In this document: piece by piece, positions 46,109-55,561 of the stretch
Layout of the letters: each line of letters begins with the position of its first letter
How positions within the stretch are numbered: the first letter of the stretch is position 1
NCBI GenBank assembly: GCA_920105625.2
Contig: OV050030.1
Span: 62,594,322-62,658,321, forward strand
Length of the DNA stretch: 64,000 nucleotides
Source: Clusia tigrina
Lineage: Eukaryota; Arthropoda; Insecta; Diptera; Clusiidae
Direction of reading: 5' to 3'
Notes under the pieces: model-generated
Told to the model about the DNA's origin: nothing
Seen by the model: the letters and a program-made list of their open reading frames with translations, nothing else
The model's database searches: none
Made by a program: the position numbers and the translations under genes

Positions 46109-47563
46109 TTAAGTTACATTGTATGGTTTTAATTGATTATTATGTACTTTCTTAGGTGTACCATTATATTCTATTAATGAATTTACTCCTAACTTATCTA
46201 GTATTTTATATGGTCGTTTATATGGATTCACATTCTTTTTCCTATTTTCTACTTTTAATAGAACTAAATCTCCTATTTCTACATTAAGTGTATTTGTATT
46301 AGTTTTTGAGTCGGTTAGTGTACGTTTTTGTTTTGCTTTTATTAGCATTTGTTTTGCCTTTTCGTGGGCATAGCGTAATCTCGCTTTTAGCTCGTTGGCG
46401 TAATTTTCAAAGTTGTAAATTTTTGTGTTACTTTCTATTACTTCATTGGGTAAACCTGGGAGTTTCCCATATATTAATTCATATGGCGTGTAGCCCGTGT
46501 CAACATGTGGCATTGTGTTGTAAGTAAAAGTGAAGTAGGGAATCCACTTATCCCATTCGTCGTCGTTTGTCGATGTCAGTAGGAATTCATTCAAAACTCT
46601 GTGGTTGCGTTCTAGTGAGCCTATTGTTTGGTGGTGGTACGGTGTCGAAAATTTCTGTTGTATTTTGAGCAGTGCACATATGTTTGCCATTAGCTCGTTT
46701 GTAAATTCTGTCCCGTTGTCAGATTTAAGAATTTTGAAGTGTCCGTATTTGAGTATAAATTGTTCAACTAATGTTTTGGCTGTTGTGAGTGCGTCTTTTG
46801 TTATCATTGGATGTGCGATTACGAACTTTGTCAGCTCGCACTGCATGGTCAGTATGTAGCGGTATTCGTTTGAAATTTTTAGTGGTCCTACGGTGTCAAT
46901 TGATATGACTTCGAAACTTGTGTTAGGGGTGTCTGTTATGGTTTGTGGTTCTTTGATGTGTCTTGTTTGTTTACACTTCACGCATGTGTCACAGTTGGAT
47001 ACGAATTTCTTTACCATTTGGTTCATATTTTTCCAAATGTATCTTTGTTTTAATTTGAGTAGAGTTTTTCTTACTCCGGGATGTCCTGTTTTGTGGCATT
47101 CATCTATTAGTTTGTATTTTAAAATATCCTCCGTTATTCTCTTTGGAGGTATATAAATTAATATTTTTAGCTGAGGACTTTTGCTATTAATTTTTATTTT
47201 TGCGTAGGCTTCTTTAAATTCTTCTTTTGTATATATTTTGAATATTTCATCATTATTTGCAATTGCTAATTCTTTAATTTTTTCTTTCTTCGTTTTGGAT
47301 ATCAATTTCCTCAGAATCGAGTCTAGTCTCGCTGATTTATCATTGATTCCTGCATGCTTTATATTTTCATTTATATTTTTATTTTTAGGTCGGAGCTTCT
47401 TCAGAGTCGAATCTTGATTCGGTGAATTATCGCTTTCGCCTATGTGCACAATATCATTTTTCATATATATATTCATTTTTTCAAAGCTTTGATTTTTCTT
47501 GTCGACATTAAATTTTAATTTTTTAATATTCTTGACGTCATTTATTGATGTACATTCCCATAT
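46109..47563 (-). pseudogene. Integrase region of element C pol, separated by one TAA
   Basis: It lies in the same frame as the RT/RNase H part; only TAA at 47564-47566 divides them. Finger: HKTGHPGVRKTLLKL and CDTCVKCKQTRH. Core: VISIDTVGPLK, ILKSDNGTEFTNEL and HHQTIGSLERNHRVLNEF, with D, D and E all present. C-terminal domain: GDLVLLKVENRKKN and KKVHNNQLKPY. All catalytic residues are intact, so readthrough or a one-base reversion would in principle give a full Pol. The M at 47476 is not taken as a true start. Confidence 0.88.
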
Positions 47564-49480
47564 TTAAAGGTGATCAGTCTCCTGAGATATGCAATTTCTC
47601 AATTTCTTATTTTCATTTTTATTTGCCTCTTTATTTATTTCATTTTTATTTGCCTCTTTATTTATTTCATTTTTATTTGCCATCCCTCTCGTTATTACTA
47701 GGGTTCTTTTGGCTTTTTCATCAATCTCTTTCGGTATCATTTCTTTTAGAATGTCCGAGTCGATTTGTATTCTTGACAATGCATCTGCATTTGTATTCAT
47801 CTTTCCAGTTTTATATACTATGTTAAAATCATAGTCACTGAGGTCTAATCTAATTCTGGTCATTTTAGATGAAGGGTTTTTGTGAGAGAATAGCGATATC
47901 AGTGGTCGATGGTCAGTTACTACCGTGAACTTTTGACCATATAGATAGGGTTTGAAGAAGTTAATACCCCAATGTATTGCTAGTAGCTCTTTTTCTATTA
48001 CTGGCTTATTCAAATCGTGTTTTTGTAATGATTTGCTAGCATATGATATTGGTAAATCTTGTCCTATTTCGCCTTGTGATAGTACGGCGCCTAATGCATA
48101 ATTCGATGCATCTGTAGTTAATATGAAAGGTTTATCAAAATTTGGGTATTGCAATAGTGGTGGGTTTATTAATTTTAGTTTAAGAGTTTCAAAAGATTTT
48201 TGGCATTCATCTGTCCATACAAATTTGGCTGATTTCTTTAGTAAGGAGTTTAAACCTTTTGCAATATCTGCAAATTCTGGTATGAATTTTCTATAGTAGT
48301 TGCAGAATGCAACGAATCTTCTTACTTCGTCTGCGTTTTTCGGTTGAGGGTAATTTTTTACAGTCTCGTATTTTGCTGGGTCAGTTTTAACTCCGTCTTG
48401 TGTAATCAAATGTCCTAAATATACGACTTCTGGTCTCAGAAAGTTGCACTTTGCTGCGTTTAATTTTAAGTTATGTTGTTTTAGTCTGTCTAGTACTTTG
48501 ATTAAATTTTGGTTATGGTGGTTTAAACTGCATCCATAGATGATTATGTCATCTACATAAAGGAATGCTTCTGAGTCAAGTCCTGAGAGTGCTATTGTTA
48601 ACATTCTCTGAAAGCTGTTGGATGAAATTTTTAGTCCGAAAGGTAGTCTTTTAAATTGATAATGTCCATTGGATGTGGAAAAAGCTGTTAATGGTCGTGA
48701 TTGTTTTTCTAATTTTATTTGATGAAATGAACTGGTCATGTCTAAGGTTGAAAACCATTTTGCTCTGCCTAACTTGTCCAGAATGTCTTCTAGGCGAGTT
48801 AGCGGGAATTTATCATTTACTATTTTGTCATTCAGTTTTCTAAAATCCACTACAAGTCTCCATTTCTTTTTGTCAATAGTGTTCTTTTTAGGAACCAAAA
48901 GGAGTGGAGCATTGTATGGGCTGACTGAAGGTTCAATGATATCCTCTTGTAGCATTTTCTTTACCTGTTCATTCACAATTTCTGTGTGTGTGTGTGGCAG
49001 TCTGTAGTTTTTAATGTAAACGGGGGTGTTGTCATGTGTCGTTATGTTTTGTGTGTAAAAATTGTTTGTCGAAAGTGGTTCGTCTTCAAGATGAAAAACT
49101 TCTTGGTATTGTCTTAGGATGTTTATGAGTTGGGTTTTTGTAATTTCGTCTGTGCAGTTAAAATTTAAAGTTTCAATGATTTTCTGTAGTCTCTTTTCAT
49201 TGTAATTATCTTGCGTACTGTACTTTAGTATGTCATAATTTTTTAGTGAGTCAGTTTCAAATTGTATGCCGTCTAAAATTACCTCTTTGTTTGTTGTATT
49301 TAAAATTTTTATGTGGGTTATACCACTTTTGGGTGCTATTGAGTTGCTTAGAAATATGCCTTCTTTTAATTCTTTATTTAGAATTATTTTGTCTTCATTT
49401 ATGTTTAATTTTAAGGCTTTTATTATTTCTGTTCTTGCTGGTATTTTTATTGTTTGAGTATCGTGAGATTTAGTGTGCAT
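47564..49480 (-). CDS. Reverse transcriptase and RNase H of element C
   Basis: The open frame is 638 residues. RT: LLQEDIIEPS-type entry (MLQEDIIEPSVSPYNAPLL), RLVVDFRKLND, WFSTLDMTSSFHQIKL (motif A), FKRLPFGLKISSNSFQR, and FLYVDDIIIYG (YVDD intact). Connection: PEFADIAKGLNSLLKK. RNase H: FILTTDASNYALGAVLSQG, VIEKELLAIHWGINF, TVVTDHRPL and TNADALSRIQ, all acidic sites visible. The tail has a KNEINKEAN repeat (three copies). Protease sits upstream in another frame. Confidence 0.92.
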   Translation of the reverse strand: MHTKSHDTQTIKIPARTEIIKALKLNINEDKIILNKELKEGIFLSNSIAPKSGITHIKILNTTNKEVILDGIQFETDSLKNYDILKYSTQDNYNEKRLQKIIETLNFNCTDEITKTQLINILRQYQEVFHLEDEPLSTNNFYTQNITTHDNTPVYIKNYRLPHTHTEIVNEQVKKMLQEDIIEPSVSPYNAPLLLVPKKNTIDKKKWRLVVDFRKLNDKIVNDKFPLTRLEDILDKLGRAKWFSTLDMTSSFHQIKLEKQSRPLTAFSTSNGHYQFKRLPFGLKISSNSFQRMLTIALSGLDSEAFLYVDDIIIYGCSLNHHNQNLIKVLDRLKQHNLKLNAAKCNFLRPEVVYLGHLITQDGVKTDPAKYETVKNYPQPKNADEVRRFVAFCNYYRKFIPEFADIAKGLNSLLKKSAKFVWTDECQKSFETLKLKLINPPLLQYPNFDKPFILTTDASNYALGAVLSQGEIGQDLPISYASKSLQKHDLNKPVIEKELLAIHWGINFFKPYLYGQKFTVVTDHRPLISLFSHKNPSSKMTRIRLDLSDYDFNIVYKTGKMNTNADALSRIQIDSDILKEMIPKEIDEKAKRTLVITRGMANKNEINKEANKNEINKEANKNENKKLRNCISQETDHL

Positions 49481-49503
49481 GGGTATAATGAATGTTTGTT
49501 TGT

Positions 49504-49896
49504 TTACGTACGCGGAAATTGTAAACGTTTATAATCGATTTTACATATATATTTTTCAAAAAAATCCCTACCTAGAATGCCATCTGTTTCTATTGGAAAT
49601 GTTTTGTTTACTAATTGGAAAGGGTGGTTGCAAGATTCTTCTCCAATATCTAATTGTAATTCTATTTGACCTTCAGAATATACCTCTTCGTTTGTTATGC
49701 CTGTTAATTTGCATTTGTCATCAGGAAAGTATTCGTGGTTTTCTAATTTGCTGCTTATTTTGCATAATGAGATGTCGGCACCTGTGTCTATCAAAAATGT
49801 CATTTTTTGCTTTTTGTGTGTCAGCGTGACGAAATTTGTGTGGTTATCCGAGATTTTATACACATTTAATTTTGGCTGTCCAGAATGGTTATACAT
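49504..49896 (-). CDS. Aspartic protease of element C
   Basis: FLIDTGADISLCK is the DTG active site, DGILGRDFFEKY is the second conserved block. The frame overlaps the gag end by 31 bases in a different frame, the usual arrangement for frameshifted gag-pol. It ends before the RT frame begins; the change of frame around 49500 may be a single indel. Confidence 0.88.
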   Translation of the reverse strand: MYNHSGQPKLNVYKISDNHTNFVTLTHKKQKMTFLIDTGADISLCKISSKLENHEYFPDDKCKLTGITNEEVYSEGQIELQLDIGEESCNHPFQLVNKTFPIETDGILGRDFFEKYICKIDYKRLQFPRT

Positions 49897-51102
49897 TCTG
49901 GGCCTTGTTCGTTTCCCGTATCGTGTATCATGTTTATGCGGCGGTTTCTGTTTGAGTTGTAATTGTTGTTGTTGTTCTGTTGTCTGCCTTGCGAGTTGTA
50001 GTTGTTGTTGTTGTAGCTGTTGTTGTGTCTGAAGTTGTTATTATTTTGATTATTGGTGTTGTTGTAGTTATTGTTTCTTTGACTGTAATTTGTATTGCTA
50101 CGGTTATTGTTATTGTATTTATTTTTGTCATAGCGTGTGCTGAAATTATGTCGTGTGTTGTTTGTGTATTGTGGAGTAGGGTTGAATGAATTATATGTGC
50201 GCGGAGCGTTGAAATTGGACCTTGTACCTTGTGAGTTGAATGAATTATGTCTTACTTGCATCAGCTGTGATGTGTTCGGCATTATTCTAGATTCGCTCTC
50301 AAGTTCAAGTGCCAATTCTGTTGCTTCTGCTAGATCTTGTGGTCTTGCAGCAAAAATTGTCGCTTTGTAATTTTCATTCAGTCCTTTCTTGAAAGTGTCC
50401 AATGCTAACTTGTTGTTTGTTTTTATTATTACGTTCTTTTCTGCTTGTGTAGCTGTCTCTCCTAAAGTGTGTATGTTAATTCTGTTTAAACTTTCTATTA
50501 TTGTCAGTATTTTTTCTTTGTATGAGTTGATTCCTGAATTCCTTTGTTGTAGATTAGTTAGTCTAGCTTGTAGCTGTGGTATTGTTGTCGCGTCTTTGTA
50601 CCTCTGTTGTAGTAGAGTGGTAAGTGTATTTAAGTCTTCTGGTTTTGTGTAACCTCCTATTGCTGTTCTTACATAGGCAGATAATTTGGCATGGTAGATA
50701 TACTCTAGTAAATCTGTCTGTCCTGACTCGTTGAGTGATTTGTTTATCAGCTCAGCTGTGATTATGAAACTATCTAATTCTCTGAAGTTGCCCGTAAATG
50801 TGGGTAGAGATTTTGATGCCGTTTCTATGCTAAAAGATGCCATGTTGTCTATTGGTTCAGTCTCTTCGGTTAATTGTTGTAGTAAAATGGTTTTTATTGT
50901 GGAATAAGTATTGGCGAAGCTAATTTTTATTCCAGTTAGATCTTTATTGTCAGTGTCGGTCTCTATTATATTATTAAACTCCTCTCTTAAAGTGTCAATT
51001 AGTCTAAGTTTTGTTAGTCACTGTTTTGTTTGTATGTCTTCTGCTGGGATTTTTCCTAAGTGTTGCTAGTATATCTTTTAAGGCATTGAATTTTAAATCC
51101 AT
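49866..51102 (-). pseudogene. gag of element C
   Basis: The open part 49866-50843 gives 325 residues starting MASFSIETASKS, with a capsid-like helical region and an Asn-rich basic tail (YNNNNRSNTNYSQRNNN and similar) that lacks a zinc knuckle. Upstream in frame pieces to the ATG at 51102 (MDLKFNALKDILATL) look like the real N-terminus, disrupted by a frameshift near 51055 and a TGA near 51020. The 50843 ATG may therefore be internal. The poly-Asn tail is probably the nucleic-acid binding part. Confidence 0.8.
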
Positions 51103-51211
51103 TTAGGATTATGGTGAGAAATTTGTATTAGGAAATGTTTTCATTTATTTTTATATAAAATTTGACATTTTTATTTAAATGTTTAAATGTTTATTTAATA
51201 TATTAATTAAA

Positions 51212-51430
51212 TTAGACTGCTGTAATAGCGTTGCCATTAGCGTCATTCTTATACTTATGGACATATTTTTTAAAATATTTATCTAATTTGTATGCTACGA
51301 TAATGATAATTATTACTAAAAATATTACTACGTATGACACCGGAATCGATGGGTAGGTGATTTCTGTTGACAGCTGGTTGTTGTTTATCGTAGCATCTTG
51401 GTGCTGTGGCTTACTCTTGCTTTTTCCCAT
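51212..51430 (-). CDS. Small membrane protein upstream of gag in element C
   Basis: The 72-residue frame starts at ATG 51430. MGKSKSKPQ is basic and fits the N-myristoylation pattern (G2, S6). A single strongly hydrophobic segment, YVVIFLVIIIIIVAY, sits at about residues 33-48, followed by KYFKKYVHKYK. It lies between the 5' LTR and gag. No family is recognised. A protein of similar plan is found in element B (53690-53959). Confidence 0.65.
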   Translation of the reverse strand: MGKSKSKPQHQDATINNNQLSTEITYPSIPVSYVVIFLVIIIIIVAYKLDKYFKKYVHKYKNDANGNAITAV

Positions 51431-51624
51431 TCTTCGAGCGCCTCGATCATCCGTATAGTCTCGTCTTCGATTGTTGATTGGTCTTTATAGTCCTCTACGG
51501 TTGGAGTGCCAGGTTTTCCGATCATACGCCAAGTTATTCGCATGCACGCTATCTGGTCACTTTCTTCTGTTTTTGATTTGGAGTTTGAGTTCTTCAATTT
51601 CCTCCCAGATTCGTGTGGCCTCAT
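51385..51624 (-). CDS. Small acidic/basic ORF upstream of gag in element C
   Basis: 79 residues from ATG 51624, overlapping the membrane-protein ORF by 46 bases and the next ORF by 68 bases, each in another frame. It contains EDYKDQSTIEDETIRMIEAL, a helix-like acidic part. It may be the C-terminal portion of 51557-51895 after a frameshift. Function is not known. Confidence 0.4.
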   Translation of the reverse strand: MRPHESGRKLKNSNSKSKTEESDQIACMRITWRMIGKPGTPTVEDYKDQSTIEDETIRMIEALEEWEKARVSHSTKMLR

Positions 51625-51895
51625 TCCACGGAGGTGGGTTGGTTTCGTCTCTAACGATTGAAAGTAGGTGCGCTAATTTGTGCTTCTGTTTGGTTAACAG
51701 TCCTCCTCGTTTCTTTAGAGGTTTTATTTTGCACGGTGGGATTGCTGTTTTCTTCAGCTCTTTCTGGAGTATTTGGCGTCGTTGGTACTCCTTGATCGTT
51801 AGTGGAAGTGGTCCGACTTTTAGTGGAGGTTGTGCAACGTATATTGGTGCAGGAACGGTTGGTTTGCATGCAGATTGTGGCACGTATTCTTCCAT
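51557..51895 (-). CDS. Proline- and lysine-rich ORF in element C leader
   Basis: 112 residues from ATG 51895: MEEYVPQSACKPTVPAPIY, then basic helices (KEYQRRQILQKELKK, LLTKQKHKLAHLLS) and IWEEIEELKLQIKNRRK at the end. No known domain. It follows the minisatellite leader. A stop ends it at 51557, and the frame at 51385-51624 overlaps. A single longer ancestral ORF split by a frameshift is possible. Confidence 0.5.
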   Translation of the reverse strand: MEEYVPQSACKPTVPAPIYVAQPPLKVGPLPLTIKEYQRRQILQKELKKTAIPPCKIKPLKKRGGLLTKQKHKLAHLLSIVRDETNPPPWNEATRIWEEIEELKLQIKNRRK

Positions 51896-51899
51896 GAGT

Positions 51900-52090
51900 T
51901 GGGTTGCAGGAACGGTTGCAGGATCGGTTGCAGGATCGGTTGCAGGAACGGTTGCAGGAACGGTTGCAGGATTATATAACGGTTGCAGGATTATAGTGCG
52001 GTTGTAGGAACGGTTGCAGGTCAGTTGCAGGATCGGTTGCAGGAACGGTTGCAGGATTATATTACGGTTGCAGGAACGGTGGCAGGATCG
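51900..52090. repeat. 12-bp minisatellite in the leader of element C
   Basis: Repeated GCAGGAACGGTT / GCAGGATCGGTT units, about a dozen with a few insertions (GATTATATAAC). They run up to the PBS and share its GGATCG core, so they look like expansion of PBS-adjacent sequence. Confidence 0.85.
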
Positions 52091-52093
52091 CCA
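52083..52093 (-). promoter_or_regulatory. Primer binding site of element C
   Basis: TGGCGATCCTG on the minus strand directly follows the 5' LTR end CCCCTACA. The starting TGG is the usual complement of a tRNA CCA end. The matching tRNA is not assigned. Confidence 0.75.
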
Positions 52094-52793
52094 TGTAGGG
52101 GTGATATACGTGTGTAGATGAGGGTTGATTCAACATCAACTGCGTTGGCCTTGCAAGATCGGCTTACGCATCGATTGCAGATTTCACACAACGTATGAAT
52201 GCAATTATATACAGAAACCTAGTGCGAAGCGGAGTGTCGCCCTCAGCAGAGTTTTTGACCGGCAGAGTGTGCCGTTGGCCAAGCTATTGTTTGTGCTGTT
52301 CTGTAACTATGCCTAGTCCAGAGCACGAGAGAAGAAATAGGAAATCTAATGCAGGATTGCAGTTTTAGAAGTTCAGATTAATTCTGGTTTATTTGGTGGC
52401 TCGCTGGCTTTTTATATTATTCAATTCTTATTGTTTTCTTATTCTAACTAACATAAAATGTATCTATCTTATTTACACTAGTTACAAATCATATTCCCGA
52501 AATTTGTCTCAAGTATCGGATAACCGATATTATTCATTGACGAATCATCGTCTTTGTTTATGTTAATTATTTTGAGTGCAAATACAGGGCTAAAGTCACT
52601 GCACTGTCTAACATGCATGCGCTGCAATATAGGCAGCGTGTGTTATTTCACCCCCAAAATGCTGGTCTAGCGTATTTGGACATTGAGTGCAATTGCGCAC
52701 GCTGCGCTATTGTCAGTTTGTTTGCATATGCGACTTGCTGCTGTGCTTATGACGATGTGTGGTCGTCAGTGTACACTTGTATGGTACACTACA
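52094..52793 (-). repeat. 5' LTR of element C (700 bp)
   Basis: It is identical to 45122-45821 except for T/C at about 52160 and T/A at about 52523. Confidence 0.96.
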
Positions 52794-52797
52794 AGTA
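52794..52797. repeat. Target site duplication AGTA of element C (right)
   Basis: It matches 45118-45121. Confidence 0.9.
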
Positions 52798-53420
52798 CTC
52801 TCGTTTGTTATCAATGTACTTGCTGAGTGAGTTAATTTCGTTTTTATTAATGAAATTGCTATGTTTTCATGGGTTTCTTTTATGGTTTCCAATAAATCAA
52901 TGGCGTTTATGAATTTATTTAAATTTTCAATTTTGCCATCAAACTCTGGAAGCAATTTCGTTGCAGTGTTAATGAACTCGATAGGTGTCATATTGCTGAG
53001 ATTGTTTATTTCGTTTTGTTCTTTTAATGAGTCAGTATCTGTGTCTTCTAATGAGTCAGTATCTGTGTCAGAGCTTTCGCTGCAAAGTAATGAATGAATA
53101 GTCAGGTCAAGTAATTTTGTTATACTTGTTGGCGCTTCTTGTGGTACTTGTAATTTATTAAAAAGTACTTTCAGTCTATTTTTAATGGAAGTGAAATAAT
53201 TTTCGAATTCTAGCTTATGGTCTGTGCTAAGTACCGGGTAAATTGTCCTACCTAAATTGGCAATTGTATTATGCTGACATGCAAGAATACCAATATGTTT
53301 AAGTTGAGTAATTTTGGATGGTAGGGGTGTTTTATTTAAACATTTGTACGATTTGTCAAAAGTGATCTTTATTTCATGCAATTTTCTCAAAACTTTGTCC
53401 CATGTGATTGGTGAGGACAT
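52798..53420 (-). pseudogene. gag N-terminal part of element B, cut by element C
   Basis: From ATG 53420 (MSSPITWDKVLRKLHEI), a helical region with PLPSKITQLKHIGILACQ is followed by an acidic SDTDTDSLEDTDTDSLKEQ stretch (a direct repeat of about 30 bases at 53015-53075) and LPEFDGKIENLNKFINAIDL, split here as LPEFDGKIENL and NKFINAIDLLE. That last block is the usual gag entry motif. The frame is open to the element C junction; the rest is at 44500-45117. Confidence 0.8.
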
Positions 53421-53689
53421 AATAAATGGACCATACGTAATTAGGAAATTGCAACATTGATAAATTTACATGTTTTAATAAAAAGCTTAATTTTGTCTAT
53501 TTGTTTATATTATTTTCTTGTCATTTGTGTGTTGTTGCTTGCACGGTGTTTTTAATGTGAATACTTAGTTGTAACTATTAGTTTTATATTGTGAAATTGA
53601 ATTTAATAATATTGCTTATCTTATATGATGATGATTTTTGTTGTCCTTTACGAAGCTGCAATTCTTCTCCAGATAGTTTTTCAGATAGT

Positions 53690-53959
53690 TTAGATCCTGA
53701 CCGCTGGTGTTTCCACACGTTGTATCCTTCGTTTTAAATAGTTTTTGAGTGCCGAATGTATTGCCATTATTAGCACCAAGGCTCCGATTAAACACATAAT
53801 TTCCCAAGGTATTGTTTTGATGTTTTGATTGTCACTTTTCTCTTGGTATTTGTCTATATATTTTACAACTTCTGTATTCTTCTGTTGCACTTCTTTTCCC
53901 ACTTCATAGCCAGAAATTGCTATCATCACTATACTTATTGCTTTTTTCCACCAACCCAT
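53690..53959 (-). CDS. Small membrane protein upstream of gag in element B
   Basis: 89 residues from ATG 53959: MGWWKKAISIVMIAISGYEVG (a short hydrophobic helix; split here as MGWWKKA and ISIVMIAISGYEVG), a polar linker with VVKYIDKYQEKSDNQ, then IMCLIGALVLIMAIHSAL (membrane segment) and KNYLKRRIQR. It begins with MG, and its hydrophobic-then-basic tail parallels the element C protein at 51212-51430. No known family. It is located between PBS and gag. Confidence 0.65.
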   Translation of the reverse strand: MGWWKKAISIVMIAISGYEVGKEVQQKNTEVVKYIDKYQEKSDNQNIKTIPWEIMCLIGALVLIMAIHSALKNYLKRRIQRVETPAVRI

Positions 53960-54160
53960 GGTGTTGATTGAAGTTTTTTCCTGGATATTTCTATACTTTA
54001 TCTTTTTTTAAATTTTTCCCACTTTTGTTTTTTTTTTATGCTTAGCAGTTCATTTTCAGCAATTGTCTATTGTAAGCAAATATTCACTGAAGTTACACTT
54101 TTTGTTATTAAAAAAAAAATATTTATTTTTAAATTTATTTATTTTTAGCGTCACTTATGC
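53960..54160. other. Leader of element B
   Basis: AT-rich sequence between the PBS and the membrane-protein ORF with T runs. No further gene is seen. Confidence 0.6.
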
Positions 54161-54171
54161 CACGGTCGCCA
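54161..54171 (-). promoter_or_regulatory. Primer binding site of element B
   Basis: TGGCGACCGTG on the minus strand follows the 5' LTR end ATTACA. From memory, mdg1/412-type elements use an arginine tRNA primer with this kind of sequence. Confidence 0.8.
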
Positions 54172-54556
54172 TGTAATGATTAGACGGTGTTTTTAAGTTC
54201 ATGGTTTAAAATGTTACTTTATTGATCGAACATTAATCATTAACAGTCGACTATTAACTATTGACTCTCGACTATCTACTGTGTTACAATTACAATGTTG
54301 GACTTATATTTATACTTAAAATAGTTGAGTCGTCGATGACATCACTGTTCGATGACTCAAGAGGTATCGATGGATAAGGGTCAGTTATTTGAGACGTATG
54401 TGTGCTGGCTCACATTTCACGGTCGTTGACCGTCGCCTTGAATGTTGGTGTCTCATATCGGCACCACTTTGGAATGATGCACACTTTGCAATTGTTAATT
54501 GATTTTAGGTCATTAGATTCATATGTCTGTTAGTTCAATGACCGTTATCCATGACA
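54172..54556 (-). repeat. 5' LTR of element B (385 bp)
   Basis: It is identical to 38801-39185 except two positions. The right side is followed by CTGA. Confidence 0.96.
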
Positions 54557-54560
54557 CTGA
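54557..54560. repeat. Target site duplication CTGA of element B (right)
   Basis: It matches 38797-38800. Confidence 0.9.
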
Positions 54561-54599
54561 CCTCACACGCCGAAAGGCGTCTAATGCATCCGCGTCGAA

Positions 54600-55030
54600 T
54601 ACAATCGAAGTGTTTTTATATTTTGATGCTACTATATGACCATTCTTCCCCCTCAGATACCTGGTTAGTGGCTTCTGAGGAAATTTCCGTTTGATCGTTG
54701 CCGCTGGTATGCTCTACTTCTTCATTCTCGTCTATGCTGGAATCTCTGTAATTCAACCCTTCACACTCCTGAAAGAGCAGCGTTTCCATTCCCCGCGCAT
54801 GCCTGAGGGTTCCCACGTCTAAGTTGACACAAGCCGATACGTCCATTAGCAGATCAAACCCGAATATAGCGTCAAAGGTGTTTAGAGTGGGAAGTATGTA
54901 AATGGTAGATGTCCTTCTCAGCATATTGATTCCACATTTCCTAGTGACATGCACACTCCCCACCACAGTTTTGACCTTAACTGGTTTGATTATCGGATTT
55001 ATTCCCCATAGGCATAGGTATATTCCTAAT
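54600..55030 (-). pseudogene. Protease region of element A
   Basis: The 54616-54966 frame encodes RTSTIYILPTLNTFDAIFGFDLLMD, split here as STIYILPTLNTF and DAIFGFDLLMD, which is the second half of the protease fold, then an acidic linker with SSIDENEEVEHTSGNDQ. The DTG site expected upstream is unclear. RT is missing right after the linker. Confidence 0.6.
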
Positions 55031-55086
55031 ATACTTCTTTGCAGAGCCGGTGCCCACCAAGAAATTTAAACGCTGTGATGCTAGAG

Positions 55087-55534
55087 TCATTTGAAGGTAT
55101 TGGAGAAGTGGCCTCCCCTACCTAAAAAATTCACCTCAGCGAAAGTTGTTTCTCCCTGAACATCGGCACCGGCGTCACCCCGTCTGTAGTTTCGGTTGCG
55201 ACGACGATCTTCACTCCGCCGGCTTCTATTGGCCCAGCCACCAGGAGAAGAATCAATTAACTTAGTTTCCAGGTAATTGACTCTTGGGTGTTTCCAATCG
55301 TGTGAAGGTGGTTGCGACGAAGGTGGGCTTTTTGTAGCTAGTTCCCTCACTTGAAATTGCTGGCTTTCCGAATATCCTTTCTGCATATGTGGAGCGCTGG
55401 TAAAAGCTCCAACCGGTTTGCATTAAAGAGATTTCGTGGAGGAGTGTCAATGGCGGGGATCGTAGACGGATTGTCCCATCAGGGTGGAGTTCTGGGCTGT
55501 GCGATGACTCCAGTTCCTTGGCGACAATTGGCAA
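55087..55534 (-). pseudogene. Nucleocapsid region of element A gag
   Basis: Frames 55262-55534 and 55087-55386 carry an arginine-rich stretch (NRSRRSEDRRRNRNYRRG) typical of gypsy-group gag tails without a CCHC knuckle. A frame shift separates it from the capsid part. Confidence 0.55.
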
Positions 55535-55561
55535 GTCGAGCTGAGTCGGGCTGATACATCC

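Larger units (their letters stand above)
45122..52793 (-). mobile_element. mdg1/412-like LTR retrotransposon C, youngest and nearly intact
   Basis: The 7672-bp element has 700-bp TG...CA LTRs that differ at two positions and AGTA duplications. It lies inside the gag gene of B. Gene order on the minus strand: leader minisatellite, three small ORFs, gag, protease, RT/RNase H, integrase, PPT. Few lesions are present (one frameshift and one stop in the gag start, one TAA in pol, and a protease/RT frame change). Confidence 0.95.
38801..54556 (-). mobile_element. mdg1/412-like LTR retrotransposon B
   Basis: The minus-strand element has 385-bp TG...CA LTRs that differ at only two positions, flanked by CTGA. 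Its own sequence (about 6.7 kb) holds a leader with a membrane-protein ORF, gag, protease, RT/RNase H and integrase. A piggyBac (40854-42249) and element C (45122-52793) are inserted in it. The mdg1/412 assignment rests on integrase/RT appearance and the PBS. Confidence 0.92.

Noticed and set aside
49980..50652. Several plus-strand frames rich in V and C
   Set aside because: They are antisense shadows of the Asn-rich gag tail and capsid of element C.
51471..52007. 178-codon plus-strand frame ending in VAG repeats
   Set aside because: It is the antisense reading of the leader minisatellite and small ORFs of element C.
51900..52090. Second possible CRISPR-like array
   Set aside because: It is a 12-bp minisatellite without spacers.
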